Positions 18,032 through 32,025 are shown, counted from the stretch's first letter. The stretch: 64,000 nucleotides of DNA from Mesostigma viride (GCA_009746045.1 RPFO01000313.1:60001-124000); one strand, 5' to 3'. Numbers and translations are program-made. The notes: generated from the letters alone by a model not told the origin.

Positions 18032-21000
18032 TTTGCATGACTTCAGTTCACTTGTATGTAAGGATGCGGGGGAGATCGCAGCAGTTGCGTGGCTATCTAT
18101 GAGTACCGGCCTAATTTTAGGACAAAGAAAGGTGAGATACTGGGCCAAGAGAGAGACAGGGGTGCTCGAGAAAAAAAATTGGCCATAGATGTTCACCTAA
18201 ATTGTATCTACATGCCTCACAAGTTGTAGGGAACTGCACACCCAGAAATCCTGGAGTCGCAAAGGTTCCCTAACATGCCAAGAGGCCTCACAATCTACTT
18301 CATTGCAATCTCTGTATGGTTAATACGGCAATAAGAAAGAAACGCCTGAATAGTGCCAAGAAAATGCAAGGCCAATCAACCAACAATATGCCCCGTTACA
18401 GGTAGGATGAACTCTAACGAGGCTGAAGGCTCTACGTCTGCAGTTGACACTAGCAGGAGTCGTTCAGGGTGGGGAGCGGGGGGGAGGGAATGACAAAAAG
18501 CTGTGATCTGAGCAAAAAGGATAAATATGCAAAGATGCTACCCATGCAAGGAAGCGAGATATAGTCCAGCAATGCCACGAATGTCAACCAAGGCTACTGG
18601 ATTGCAAAGAAGATTCTACCGACAGCGAAGGAATTGGTACAAATAATGCAAACTATTTGTAGCTCAGAGCATCACCAGCGGGCTACAAAAAAATCATGCA
18701 CGGAAGCTGGAAGAACAAGGCCAATGGTGGCTGACACGCACAGCACGTTGATAATTTGAGGAATGAGCACTACATAAAGAATGATCACCGTTGCTCACCA
18801 TCAAGAATTCGCCGCGCTGGACAGGCGACCAAGAGCTTGTCGCTGCCACATGCGATGGGGCCGCGTGCAAGTCCAACGGTATCAGGCATCACAAGTACAC
18901 GCGCAAAATTGACACCACAATGGCAACACAGATGCACACATACGAATGTATAACGACCGAAAGCATAAACAGAGAATCAGTAGGTTAAGACAAGGAAAGT
19001 GGCGCAAGAGCAGCCCATGTCATGCAACTCTCAATCTGAACAAGGTTATGCCCTTCATGAAAACTAAATCGGATGTCGTTTGCATAGTCTATTGACCTTG
19101 TACGAATGAGATAGTGAAACTGCTGCAGCATTCATGGCAAGCACGGCTAACTTGGCATGAAACCGAGCGGCCCATAGCAGCCTTGGCCCTAGGGCGATAC
19201 GTGAGAATGCCACGTGCGTACGGCATGCATGTTAAAGTCGATGCAAACTTATTAGAATTTCAGGCGAGGAATTCCTTGCTCACCTCAACTGGTAAAGAGT
19301 GGGCAGCTTCTGGATGTCCGAATGTGCTGTGCCTACCACTGAGCGAACAGATCGATTAAAGCTTTATTCCAGACCATGCCTATGTTTCTCCCCCGATGGC
19401 TGCTTGTAGCCTTGTCCGAGCTCGCTCCTGAATTCATTTAAGACGACGCCCTAATGGCTACATAAATCACGACGGTCATCAGTGAGCCTATGCTCCTATT
19501 CCAACCACCACGTGCGTTCATACAGAAGCGACATTGCTGGAAATCAAAAGGCACATAATCCCGCCTTGGCTGCGAGCCGATCGCAGCTCCCTTCCACCTT
19601 TCCCACCTGTGCAGCGTGGATAGATGTTCAAGTCAAGTTTTTTTTTTTCGCGTCGTCTTAACTTCAACTTCAACGGTAACACCCGCGCAACCACTGGAAT
19701 GAGGGCTCGCAATTCGCTAAGTCTCATCAACGTCGCAAAGTCTGGTAACTTGGGGTCATCGCTCTTCCTGTCATCACTCATCAGTGCCAAATACTATCGT
19801 CATCACTGTCGTCATTAGAGGCCCTTTACTATCGTCAGTCACTCGCTTTGTGACGATAACTAACGTACGGTATATTGCATCAGTCGTACTTCCCGCCCCC
19901 CCCCTGCCCACGTCCCCTTCCGATTTCGCCGCTACTACATATCTCTCCAAGTAGAAGTAGTTTGACATACATGAGGAATAACTGACTGACGAAACCAGTA
20001 AAAAGACGACTGACATGACTCTCTAGTATCGCTTGGTTTTGACCGCTTGCTGCTGGCCTGGCATCGTAACTGTTAGCCGTACCGTTCAGACTACAGTCGA
20101 CGGCGGCCCCTAGCTTGGGAGTCTGGAATGAATGGACAAAAATCAATCTTTCGCAACAAGCGCAAGTCTGGAATCAACCCGTCAGGATCCTTGCGCAAAA
20201 TTCAAATATTGCGCCGAAACCGATGGCGAACGACTAGGTGCATGGACTGAGGCGCACGCAAATCCATTTGGCTACTGTAAGGCTAGGCAGTATATCCCAT
20301 GGAAAGCGGGAAAATTTTTTAAATGGCGGCTATGGCGGATTTACGATTTTCACCCGCCTAATCTTCGAGGACTGAGAAAAATTTTAGCCTATCGAAACCT
20401 CCTGCGCGAGACCTTCCTAATGAGCTCTCATTGCGCCACCCATGCGCAGCTTTGACAGACTTATCGTCGCCCTGCCAACTGAGCCGACGCCTCGACTCCT
20501 TCTGAGGCCCAGCACTGTAAACAGGCCTTCTTTCCTCAACCGCTGGCGCAATGTTTCCCTCTTTTACCTTGCCTGCCCATGCCCGCGATTCGAGCTTTCT
20601 TGGGTCAATTCTGTGCAGTTACCAGAATTCTAGCCCCACCGCCAATGCAGCCGCCCCTTTGGCTGTTGAGTGATGTCCAACTGGCACGATGGAAAGGCCT
20701 CCATCACATTGGCGCCCTCCCAGTGGCCCACATGTACCGACGAGACCTGCATCTCGAGCTCCTCGGCCCACACGCTGCAGCTGTCACCACGCGAGACGCC
20801 CTGAGACTCTCGGCATCATTTTCCCATGCAATATCACGCCCTCGATTCGCAGCAAGGTCTTCACCTACCGGCTACCACCATACCGGCCATGAGCCCTTGC
20901 TGCACCACTGCACCACACGAAGTGTGCGGCCCTGAATTAAGTTAAGTACACGGCAGGACTAGGAACCCCCCGAAATTACATCAGGATCTCCAATGGCCTT

Positions 21001-21100
21001 GGCGTCACATCTTGCGAACGTTGTCACTGTTGGCAGTTGCCGGTTGCTGTTGGTTGTTGCATGGTGAGGGTTGCAGATGTTCTCGGAACAGCTGGTCCCA
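18032..21100. other. Interior of the 6.8-kb transposon, no gene recognised
   Basis: Only short ORFs on both strands and no recognised domain. An intron-rich gene could be hidden here. A GC-poor to GC-balanced stretch without tandem arrays. Confidence 0.4.
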
Positions 21101-21129
21101 TGTTGCTATGCATGCAGTTACTCTTGCCA

Positions 21130-22090
21130 TTATGTGTGTCCATGTGCCTCCAACCATCCCGCCACAATGCCAGCACCCTCCACCCTGCTAATCCCCACTC
21201 GCCCCACTCCCCTGCCTGTTCCATACCCACCCCACCCACAAAGATACATTACGGACATCCACATGCCGCTATCCATCCCCCCCTGACTACGGACCACTCT
21301 CGCCCCCACCCTGAGGTCCCCCACAACACCGTAACACCGCCCTCCTCCCCAAACCATACACTGCCCTCCTCCCCAAACCATACGCTGACCCACCCGACCA
21401 TCCACCTTGAGTCCCCCTAGCCAACCTATGTGACTACCACCCTTCCGTATTACCTCCACCACATTCCACACCAACATCGCAAACCATCCACTAAACCACC
21501 CTACCGCCCCACAACGAGGTTCCCCTACACCACTGCACCCCGCCCAGTGACCCCACCCCCCGCTGCCCTAATATACGATGACTCCACCCCACCATCCACG
21601 TGAACCATAACCAACCCCGCCCACCCCGGCCTCCGGGGCAACCAACCCCTTGTCCACTCAACCATAACTGACCCTGCTGCATAGACCATCGCCAAGCCCG
21701 CCTACGTACCATTAATTAATTAATTAATTAATTAGGAACATAACTCCGTTGGGAGTATATGTAGCACATAGCCCTGAGAAGGGGCATATGGCCTTTAATA
21801 CACTCTTGGCTACTTCTTGCAGGTGGGGGAATGTAAACTGCCACCTGCTCTGGGTGCACGAAGTGCACCTGCCCACCACTGTATTCAGGCACCTACGTAC
21901 CATAGGCAAGCCACCACGGCAACCCAAGCATCCCCACCCCTCACACGAACCTGTGACCTACGCACGAGCTACCCACATTTACAACTGCGTTCCACAACTA
22001 CTAAATCATCAACCCCTACCAATGTCCCCCTTGACACCCGCCAAAGGAGGGGGGAACCCCCCCCCCCTTCCCCCCCCCCCCCCACCCACC
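21130..22090. repeat. C-rich low-complexity stretch with (TTAA)n
   Basis: CCAC/CCCAC-rich + strand (21130-21710), then (ATTA)n at 21711-21734, then more C runs to 22090. No coding signal. Confidence 0.7.
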
Positions 22091-22204
22091 CCACTACACT
22101 ACATCGGACCGGTATTGTAATCTAGCGCCGCACCGGCTGTGACTGACCTGACTGACCCCAGGTTGCGCGGTCTCAGGTGACTGTGGGAAACTGGGCTTAT
22201 TCAT

Positions 22205-22385
22205 GAGAGGGGGTGTCTAAACTGGGGTGGTTAATGTCAGAGTGGGCTGAGTGGGGGCTGTGGGAAACTGGGATAGTGTATGAGTGGGGGGGTCTAAACT
22301 GGGTTGTTCATGAGTGGGCTGAGCGGGGGCTGTCAGAAACTGGGATTATTTATGAGTGGGCAGTGTGTGAAACTGGGATTTTTTT
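22205..22385. repeat. Tandem GTGGGCTGAGTGGGGGCTG repeat
   Basis: Three to four copies of a ~50-60-bp unit containing TGAGTGGGCTGAG and GAAACTGGGAT. Followed by a T run. Confidence 0.75.
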
Positions 22386-23094
22386 TTTTTTTTAATGACT
22401 GATTGCAATTTTACAACCCCCTCATGAGGGGGTTGTAAACACTGGGATTATGAGTTTGCGGGCGGGGAGGCCGCCTTGCTGTTCTTGAAACCCATTCAAG
22501 GATGTTCTAGGCAACACATTGATTTTGATGTGCATTTCTATTGATCGAGGCTGTGAAAGGCTATGACAAATCTTGAGTGTTCAAACTTGCCTTTTTTTTT
22601 CTGCTCACAGGGAGACAAGGTGCCGGCCTCCTCGTCGTCGTCCACTTAACATCGTCATCTAGGCGCCACGGCTGCGCAGGTTTGTTTTTGTTTTCTTGAT
22701 CTATATCGAGCGCTTTCTTGTTCATGAATTGGTTTTCTAGGGTGCGGTGGCAGATGAGACAACTGACACCAACCATCCGTTAATGTTTCTTGCGCATGTG
22801 CGTTTTTTAATGCATTCCAGGAACATTCTGAGATTTCTGTCACGCAACGACAAGCGCCAAGCCGGCGTTTGCAAATTGTCACTGATCGATAATCACTGTT
22901 GAAGAATGAAGAATCAAGAATGAAGAATGAAGATCTGTTACATTTATCTTTATATTTGTAATAAAGAAATCGCGAGCTGTGCTTTTCATCCGTTTTGCTT
23001 TGGAATGTGTTCTGATATATCTGTGTGATATGTCACGATATATCTGTGTGATATGTCATGATCGCCCGTGGTTTTATGTCACTGTTTTCTCCCT

Positions 23095-23352
23095 AGATTT
23101 ATCAGTGACATTGTCACGGCTTTGTCACCCTTTTTTTCCTGATATATCAGTGACAATGTCACGGATTTCGTCACCCTTTTTTTCCTGATATATCAGTGAT
23201 AATGTCACGGATTTGTCACCCTTTTTTCGTGATATATCAGTGATAATGTCACGGATTTGTCACCCTTTTTTTCGTGATATATCAGTGATAATGTCACGGA
23301 TTTGTCACCCTTTTTTTCGTGATGTATCAGTGATAATGTCACGGATTTTGTC
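23095..23352. repeat. ~44-bp tandem array near the right end of the 6.8-kb transposon
   Basis: Six copies of a unit containing GATATATCAGTGATAATGTC and TTGTCACCCTTTTTT. It passes into the right subterminal array of TGTCACAAAA-type motifs (23353-23572). Confidence 0.85.
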
Positions 23353-23586
23353 AGTGCGTTTTGTCAAGTCGTGACATTGATATTTTGTGATAATTTCCTT
23401 GTTTTTGTCACAAAGATAATCACAGAATATGCTGGTTTTATCACATGATTTGTCACGAAATGTCACAGAATATCACAGTTTTGTCACAAAAAATCACAAA
23501 GTGTCACATTTTGTCACATCCACATCACAAAATGTCACGTGATATGTCACAAAATATCACAAAATGTCACACCCCCCTTCCCGGTG

Positions 23587-23846
23587 TTTATTGCCAGCGT
23601 CCTCAGCGGTCTGCGCGCCGAGTACCGGCCTGCGCTAATCTCCCTCCGTCTTGACGAGGTCGAGACTGTTCCGGTCCTGCGGCAGCGCCTGATGGAAGTT
23701 GAAGATCTGCTGACGGGTGGCCTCCCGTCCCCTGCAGATTCTGGCTCTGCCTCCAACCACGCGTACCATACCCCTGGCCGGGGGCGTGGCCCACGGAATG
23801 GCGGTGCCCGCGGCAACGGCAACGGCAACAGCAACGGCACCGGAAG

Positions 23847-23879
<33 letters not shown>

Positions 23880-26025
23880 AAGCGGCAACGGCAACGGCAA
23901 CGGCAACGGCCACGGCAACGGCAACGGCCGCGCCCACGGCAATGGCCACGGCAACGGCCACGGCCATGGCGGCAGCAGCGGGGGGCGCGGCGGGCGCGGT
24001 GGTGGTCGCGGTGGTGGCGCAGGGGTCGGGCGTGGTCGCGGGCCGCCCTGCTCCGTCTGCGCCAAGCCTGGACATGACGCCGCCACCTGCTGGACTGCCC
24101 ATCCCGCCCGGCGCCCTGCTCACCTCCGCGGTGACGGCGCCGGGCACGCCCATCACACCGACGCAGGCCTGCCTCCCTTGGAGACGACGTACGCGTTCCA
24201 CGTGGGTCGAGGCCCTTTGTGTGCTTCCCTGCGCGCCAACCCTTTAGGTGCTTCCCTGCGCGACGGTGTGCAGCCTCACGGGCAGGCCTCGCTTCGTCCA
24301 GGGCACGGCCTTGCGCCTTCCCCGTCCCGCTCGGGCAGTCGTCTCTCGGCACCCCGCCCCAGCACCTCCTCGGACTCGACGGCTGGTTCCTCAACCACCG
24401 CTCCTTCTGTGCTTCACACGGCCGCAACGGCCTCGGCTAGGTGTGCCCCGGAGTGGGTGGTTGACAGGGGTGCCACGTACCACATGACGCCTCACCGGGC
24501 GGACTTTGGCGATGGATTTGATCCCGCCTTCCGGCTGCGCATCACCGGCTCGGGCGGCAATCTGCATGCGGGCGGCAGGGGCCCTCTGCTTCTCCGGCTC
24601 GGCACCCCGGACGTGCGCCTCGGCCCAGCTTTGTATGTCCCAGGCCTTCAGGCCCGCCTACTCTCGGTGAGCCAGCTCTTTAAAGCCGGCCATGATGTGG
24701 ACTTTAAGCACCTGCGCCTCACTTTCGGGGACCCGCACGTTCCCCCTCGTGGAGTGTGACGGCATTTACTTGCTCCGCGGGGTGGCGCCCCATGCCCTCG
24801 CCACATCAGCCGCCCCCGTGGACCTGATGCAGTGGCACCTGCGCCTCGGACACGCTGGCGCGGATCGTATTGCTCGGCTAGCCGCCGACCCCGCCTCAAA
24901 CATGGTGACCCACGGTCCCAAGGCTCCCACGTGTCCTTCCTGCCCTGCCGGTCACTTGCGGCGGAGCAGCTTTCCCCCCAGCACGACGCCACGCTGCGCG
25001 ACCCCTCGCCATCGCCTGCACTGCGACCTGCTAGGTCCCATGCGGACCCCTGCCGTGTTGGGGGACTGGCGGTATGTCCTGGGCATCACGGATGAAGCCA
25101 CTCGTTTTCACTGGGTTTACTTCTTGAAGACGAAGGACGCTGCCGTTGGGAGCCTGCGTCACTTCCTGGCCACGGAGATCAAGCCGTTCCGGGCGTCCGC
25201 GGCCACGGCGCCTGTGGAGCTTCGCTCCGACCAAGACGCGGTTTTCACTGGCCAGGACTGGCGCGCCGTCTGCGCTGAGTATGGCGTGCGGCAAGAGTTC
25301 TCGTCCCCCTATACGCCGGAGCAGAACGGCGTGGCGGAGCGATTCTGGGGCGTCGCAGTTAGCATGACCAGGAGCATGCTGGCGCATGCTGGACTCGGCA
25401 AGGAGTTCTGGGCTCTAGCCTTTGCATGCGCCATCTACATCATCAACAGGCTGCCCTGCCGCAGCAACCCGGAGCACGCAACGCCCTACTTCCTCATGTA
25501 TGGGCGCCCTGCGGATTTATCCGGCATGCGTGTCTTTGGCTGCCCATCACACGTCTTGGTTGAGGGGGCAGCCCGTGAGAAGTTTGATTCTCGCGCTGAG
25601 GATGGCCTCTTCGTGGGATACAAGCTTGACTCCCCGGCCTACCTCGTGTGGGTGCCCGACAAGGCGACGGGCGGCGGGCGTGTCATCGAGCGCAAGCACG
25701 TGCAGTTCGACGAGACGTGGCGCAACCGGGCCCCGCAGGCTGCGCAGTGGCTCCCGGCGGCCCCCTTTGCGGAGGCCGACCTCTTTCCCGCCGACATGCT
25801 GACTCCTGCCCCTTGGCAGTTACCCTCTGCCTCTGCCGAGGACTCTGGGGGGCCGGCAACGCCCTCCACTGCCTTGCCAGCAGGCCGTGAGGACAGCTAT
25901 GTCAGCATCGGGGGGACTCCTGAGCGTTTCGTTCTCCCCCCGGCCGCCGCTGCGGCCATCCAGGCACTTGTGCGGAACGGCCCTGCTCCGACGGCCCCGG
26001 CTCCTGCCTCTGCCCCGACATCTTA
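23587..26025 (+). pseudogene. Copia C Gag C-terminus, protease and integrase
   Basis: Continues gag (FIASVLSGLRAEYRPAL...) through an Asn-Gly repeat (about 23810-23945) to a CCHC knuckle (CSVCAKPGHDAATCW). The protease motif is WVVDRGATYHMTPH, where the usual D-S-G-A has Arg for Ser. Around 24742-24746 (C5) an extra base shifts the frame; downstream the frame from 24692 is correct. Integrase then follows: zinc motif WHLRLGHAG...CPSC, catalytic Asp in HCDLLGP, Asp in RSDQDAVF, Glu in NGVAERFW, then the copia C-terminal core (GLFVGYKLDSPAYLVW). Interrupted at 26026 by the CAGGG element; the reading continues at 32061. Confidence 0.85.
23803..23990. repeat. (GGCAAC)n repeat inside copia gag
   Basis: Hexamer-based array coding Gly-Asn repeats, with GGCCAC (Gly-His) variants at the 3' side. 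Confidence 0.85.
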
Positions 26026-26399
26026 CAGGGTCGGTTCACTTCCTTAGTGATTTCACTAATTCGGTAGATTAGTGATTCGATTTCACTAACGATTCGAGAT
26101 TGCGATCGGGTACTCGTACGGGTCCGATCGGATACTCGTACTAATCTGCCGAATTTGGGGGGTTTCGACTTCGTTGACTTCAGTCAGACCCGAGTCATTA
26201 GTGGAAGTAACGTACTAACGATTCGCATGATTAGCACATTGAATGATGTCAGACTAACGAGCCGAATTCATTGTACTAATGAAGCGAATTCACACTAAAG
26301 AAGCGATTCTGGCACTAACGAAGCGATTTCTGGCACTAACGAAGCGAACTCCAGCGTCGCTAGCCTACATGCGTCCTTTCGTGCTGCGTGCAGCGATGG

Positions 26400-29390
26400 C
26401 CACCGCGAGCGAGTCCTTTTAAGGGGACAGGACATGCCCGAATATCTTGGCGCCGAAAAATTCGCCGTCCGAGGTGCCGTCCCTACTCTGAAAAGTGGGT
26501 GCACGGTGCGCGCACCCCTAGCGGAAGTGGCCATGGCGACTGCGTTCAGGCGAAATTACCACAATAGGGCAAGCGAAATGCACAATATTTACTCGAATGT
26601 TAAAGACGATGATTTTATGATGTTGGTTTGTGGCGGGAATCAGCTGGTTTACAATATCGCTGATGTTTTTATATGCCATCGGCATGGGGGGTAATCTGAA
26701 TTTTTTGGTCGCGCGGAATGAAATAGAATTCATGATAGCGGCAGTAAAATCGTGGTTTTGGTGGTTGTTCTGACCGTGAAGCAGGCATTAATATCGGCAG
26801 CATCGAATTCTTAACCGAGCGGGTGCTTTTTGCCACATTTTTGGCCATTATCGGTAAGTAATTGTTCAGGCCTGCACAGTGCGTGTCTGACCTGTCCATG
26901 GAAGAACGCCTGTTGTTGCGCGCCTGGGCGAGGGATTTCCGAGGGCAAGGTACAGATTTGTCGCGAATGTTATCTGCTATCAGTGCTTTCTTCTATGAGC
27001 TCTTCGTTCGAAGGTTTTTGCGTTCTTTTTGGGCAGTTTCCGCCAGCTAGCTCGCCGTGGCTTGCCGTTGTGTTGTCGAATACCTGGCAGCTTTAGATTG
27101 TTTTCGTTGATTTTGTGGTCAGGGCCGCTTCAGTCGCAGCCTATAGCTTCTCGGGAAGGTTGAAGGCATTTCATGAAACGTGTTCTGGCAAGGATGTTGT
27201 GTGTATGGACGCTTCTTGTTGTGTGAGAGTGACGCACCCTCTCTTCGCAGCGGTGCATGCGCTGAAGGGCCGCCAATGGTTTCGTTGCATTTTATGGTGC
27301 AGGGATGGAAGTGTTATGGTGATGATAATATGGAGATATTGCATTTGTGTGACTCCATGTAGATAGCTGCCACTAATAGTTTATTTGAGCTTTCCCTTGT
27401 TATGATGATGTGACAAGACTACGTTGTGCTGAGCCAACCATGGTTGACATGGTTGGCTGCATGCAAGCTATGCATACCATGATCCTACTTGGTTCCTTGC
27501 CCTCCATAGTCCTGCTTGTTGCCCATGCCGGTTAGGGCAGTTTAGGAAGTGTTATAGTGTTGATGTGCTTGGTTGGCATCAACCTTACACTCTAACATGG
27601 GAGAAACATAGAAAATGCTGGTTAGGCATGTTAGTGCTACCATCATTATTGCTATGCACATAGATACAAGGCTGGCCACGCTCGAGGGTGGTGAAGGCGT
27701 ATGAGGTGCGTGGCCACCCCATTGTACTTTCTAAACATATTCAGCATGGTTTTGGTGTCTCCTTGATATTCAGCATGGTTTTGGTGCATGTTGGATGGCA
27801 TATGAAGTGTCATTGTGCTTACCTGCTTACTTAGTGGTCCTTAGCGCCTTGTCAGGTGGTCACATATGAAGCCCATCAACCTGAGCAGTTCTTGTCACAA
27901 TGACCCCCAACCTTGAGCATGCGTTGTTGTCAGCATGCAAGAACTAACTATATGTGATTTGGTCAGTTTGCAGATATCTTTGATGAAGGAGGTGCTAGTG
28001 TGGCTAAATGGTTACTAAAACCTCCTTGTACCGTCTTCGTGGGTGGCCGTCTTGGAATGGTGAAAACTTAAGCTTCTTGTCAGAATGGCGTCAAACCTTT
28101 AACATAGGAGGTACCATATGTGCAGAGGATGGTAGCATGTGGTTTGGCCAGTTTTCACATGGCTTGGATGGATAAAGATGTGTTAGTGTGGTTGAATACT
28201 AGCTAAAACCTCCGTGCAACTGCATGTGCAGGTTTTATGACGGGGAAATCACAGTCCTGGTCGATCAGACGAAGGATAAATACCTCAAGTCTTGGGTCGT
28301 GTACGCGTAAAACCCCTTTTCAAGCTCCTGCACGCATTTGGTGGTCTCTTACGCTCCCCCCCCCCCTCAACATGAGACTGTCCTTCATGTAGGACTTGAC
28401 GGGTTTGTAAGGATTTGACTTTCAAACGGAGGTGCATGTCTTATTCACCAACATACGTCATTCAGAATTACGCACCCTGGAGACAAAATACATGAGCTGG
28501 TGCCTGCATGGCCGAATGTTGTGCACTCCCCTTGTATTATGCTGTGTAAGGGAATCAAGCAATTTAATTGACATGGGCTGCACATGCTAAGACCAAGGTA
28601 ACACACATATATGGCCCAATATATCAAGGAGACAACCCAATATATGTCTTGATATATGTCCCAATGATTGATATATGTCCCAATGAATGAAGGTTCCTTT
28701 ATTGGTACCCGCATGACTTAGTCTACGTGATAATCAATTTATTAGTTAATTAATTTGTCCCAGTGATGATCAAAGTGTGACATTGTTATCCATTCCCACA
28801 CAAGGCGTCCCCCTGCCCCTTATTCTCTTTGTGTAACGACGTAAGATAGGGATACAAAGCACGATGCTTACTGTGCTCAATGTCTTCCCAACGGCAGCAT
28901 CCTTATGCATTAATTAATTAATTAATTATAGACACCTGACTGCGTCCTTATACATATATTAATTAATTTACCATTGCCACAGTGCCGTTACCATTGCCAC
29001 TATTTGTATATCAAAGAGAAAACCAGATTACTTGTATTATTTGATGTGTCAAGGAGAAAACCATCTACCTACATAGTTAATCAATTAGTTAATTAAACCT
29101 ACCTAGTTAATCAATTAGTAAATTAAACGTAGCTATTTATCAACCGGCGGTAGTCATGCGTCCAACGGATTTCAGAATGGTGTTTGACATGAATCACGGC
29201 CCACGGGCTTGAAGGTGTCTTCAATGGTACCTTCAAAGAACAGCTAGTAGAGGACATGGGGGGCCTAGGCCTCTCCGTGATTTGGAACAAGATGATGGAC
29301 AAGGCCAAGTGGGCCCAGGTCATAGAGGACAACGAACCCCCTCCCGTGGGGAAGCGCCCGCGTTTGCAAACATGTGGGAAGCGCGCTAGA
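26400..29390. other. Interior of the CAGGG element, no gene recognised
   Basis: ORFs are at most 103 codons. Patches of (TTAA)n (28912-28930) and repeated phrases (AATTAGTTAATTAAACCTACC at 29070-29120). If it had a transposase it is decayed or split by introns I cannot resolve. Confidence 0.4.
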
Positions 29391-29397
29391 CAATTCG

Positions 29398-29442
29398 TCC
29401 ATCCATCCATCCATCCATCCATCCATCCATCCATCCATCCAT
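29398..29442. repeat. (ATCC)n microsatellite
   Basis: About eleven copies of CCAT. Confidence 0.95.
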
Positions 29443-29626
29443 CGGGGTTAATGCTCCGTGACTCCCCAACGGGAGCACGAGTCTAATTAATTAATTAATT
29501 AATGGTACCAAAGTGGGGATCCATACCTAGGTCCTCAAAATTGACTTAGTTTGGCATGGTGTTTGGCTAATGGTGTTTGGCAGGAATGGTGTTTGGCTAA
29601 TGATAGTAAATAGCACACCTTATCCT

Positions 29627-29868
29627 CCCACCCACCCACCCACCCCCACCCACCCACCCACCACCACCCACCCACCCACCCACCCACCCACCCACCGACC
29701 CACCCACCCACCCACCCACCCACCCACCCACCCACCACCCACCCACCCACCCACCCACCCACCCACCCACCACCCACCCACCACCCCCACCCACCCACCC
29801 ACCACCACCCACCCACCCACCCACCCACCCACCCACCCACCCACCCACCCACCCACCCACCCACCCAT
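29627..29868. repeat. (CCCA)n microsatellite
   Basis: About 240 bases of CCCA units with occasional CCA, giving artefact Pro-Thr-His and Gly-Trp-Val ORFs. Confidence 0.95.
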
Positions 29869-29956
29869 ACAACCACACACAATGCACCAAATTGGTGCAT
29901 TAGGTATTAGGTATTATACCCACACCCACCCGAACACGTGCCCACCCACCCAGGCA

Positions 29957-30220
<264 letters not shown>

Positions 30221-30227
30221 GTCATGC

Positions 30228-30737
30228 CCTCCCTTCCTCCCTCCCTCCTCCCTCCCTCCCTCCCTCCCTCCCTCCCTCCCTCCCTCCCTCCCTCCCTCCC
30301 TCCCTCCCTCCCCCTCCCTCCCTCCCTCCCTCCTCCCTCCCTCCCTCCCTCCCTCCCTCCCTCCCTCCCTCCCTCCCTCCTCCCTCCCTCCCTCCCTCCC
30401 TCCCTCCCTCCCTCCCTCCCTCCCTCCCTCCTCCCTCCCTCCCTCCCTCCCTCCCTCCCTCCCTCCCTCCCTCCCTCCCTCCCTCCTCCCTCCCTCCCTC
30501 CCTCCCTCCCTCCCTCCCTCCCTCCCTCCCTCCCTCCCTCCCTCCTCCCTCCCTCCCTCCCTCCCTCCCTCCCTCCCTCCCTCCCTCCCTCCCTCCCTCC
30601 TCCCTCCCTCCCTCCCTCCCTCCCTCCCTCCCTCCCTCCCTCCCTCCTCCCTCCCTCCCTCCCTCCCTCCCTCCCTCCCTCCTCCCTCCCTCCCTCCCTC
30701 CCTCCCTCCCTCCCTCCCTCCCTCCCTCCCTCCCTCC
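30228..30737. repeat. (CCCT)n microsatellite with CCT phase breaks
   Basis: About 510 bases of CCCT interrupted every ~40-70 bases by a single CCT, so a higher-order repeat may exist. Confidence 0.97.
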
Positions 30738-32025
30738 CCACCACACCATCCAAGGCTGCCTGCCTCCTGTGTGTCTTCCAGGTCCAGACCAGCCTGACCT
30801 GGTAGTGTCGTCAGCTTGCGAGCGTTCCCACGTGCCTACCTATGTGGCTGGCAACATGCGTAAACCCATTCATGCATGCGTGCATGCACGCATGCGACCA
30901 TATTTGAACATATCTGTCCAGGCCTGCCAAAACATGACCATGCAAAGATACACGCAAACTAGCGTACCAGCGGCAAGCATGTGTGCAAATATAAACTGTT
31001 CGCCTGCCCCTCTGCCTGCACTTCATCCTGCCTGTCAGTATGTCTGCCGACACAGGATGCAGGAGGGAGGCCGCCTTCCACAGGCTAATCCCACCAAGGA
31101 AATGAAATAAAGCGCATAAAAGCAAAGCAACCAACAGCAAGAGGCAAAAGGTTACATAGATGAATGCCATATGCAAGACGTATGGACAACATGACACTCA
31201 AGGCGCCATAATACCCTGAGCATCCATAACATTGACGCAGTCAGGTGCGGCAATTTATCAATGCAGGTGTTTGCGGCCGTCGAATCCACGGCAGCGGTGC
31301 CAGACGGAAGGACAGCACACATCCTAGGTCCCGCAAAGAATTTCTTCAGCGGCCGCCGACAGCACCGGAAAATAAAATTCCAGCAAGAAACGCAACAAAC
31401 AATAACAAACCCTGACTAGACCTCCATTTTCAACCACCCTATCACCCTAAACCAGAACTGCGGCTCACCAGATGCACCGGAGGTCAAGCAGTATCCAGTT
31501 TTCACTTACGCACGTTTCCGCAGTATTCTCACGGCATTCCCACCGGCAGCTACCTCGGTCCGCCCCAAAAATTCTGTACGATGGAGCCCATGGATGTATC
31601 CCGCATTCGACGCCTTTTCGAAGTGATCGCGTCACGTAGGCAGCTGTAGGCACACGATTCACACGATTCCGGATAGCACAGTTTTTCATTCTTTGATCAT
31701 CGCAATCGGTCGCTATATGCATGACTCCAACCTCAGCGTGGAGCGCTGCAGACTGAGAAATGTAGCAATTATACACATAAGCACGAGATTTTTCACAGAT
31801 TTCTTTCTGAAACGATTGTTTTCGCAGCAAGAATGGGAAATGCCGTCTCCATAGCTCCACGAGCTGACGACCTCGCACTAATGAAGTGAGTTGCATGTAC
31901 TAATTATTCGCGTCGTTAGTGCTTTCGGATCGGATTTGGTCGGGTACGATTTGTCACTAATCAGTATCCGATCAGATTTCTCGGGTAAACCGTACTAATG
32001 AACCGAATTTTGTCACTAATTGAGG
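30738..32025. other. Right interior of the CAGGG element
   Basis: No domain-bearing ORF; the longest (31465-31896, minus, 143 codons) looks random. From about 31895, GCACTAATGAAGTGAGTTGC-like subterminal repeats lead into the terminal inverted repeat. Confidence 0.4.

Larger units (their letters stand above)
16743..23586. mobile_element. 6.8-kb CACTA-like DNA transposon with GTGACATTTTGTGATA subterminal arrays
   Basis: Terminal inverted repeats CACCGGGAAGGGG...GTGACATTTTGTG, ~32 bp with two mismatches. The duplicated target is TT (16741-16742, 23587-23588). Arrays of GTGACATTTTGTGATA and its inverse fill ~250 bp inside each end. CAC...GTG ends and a 2-3-bp duplication suit the CMC/EnSpm superfamily. 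No large ORF remains; short exon-like stretches on the minus strand near 17691-17931 suggest an intron-rich transposase gene ending near the left end, as in the smaller CACTA element at 53517. Confidence 0.75.

Noticed and set aside
24742-24746. Programmed frameshift between copia C gag/protease and integrase
   Set aside because: The shift is inside the protease-integrase linker at a C5 run; an indel in an already broken element is more likely.
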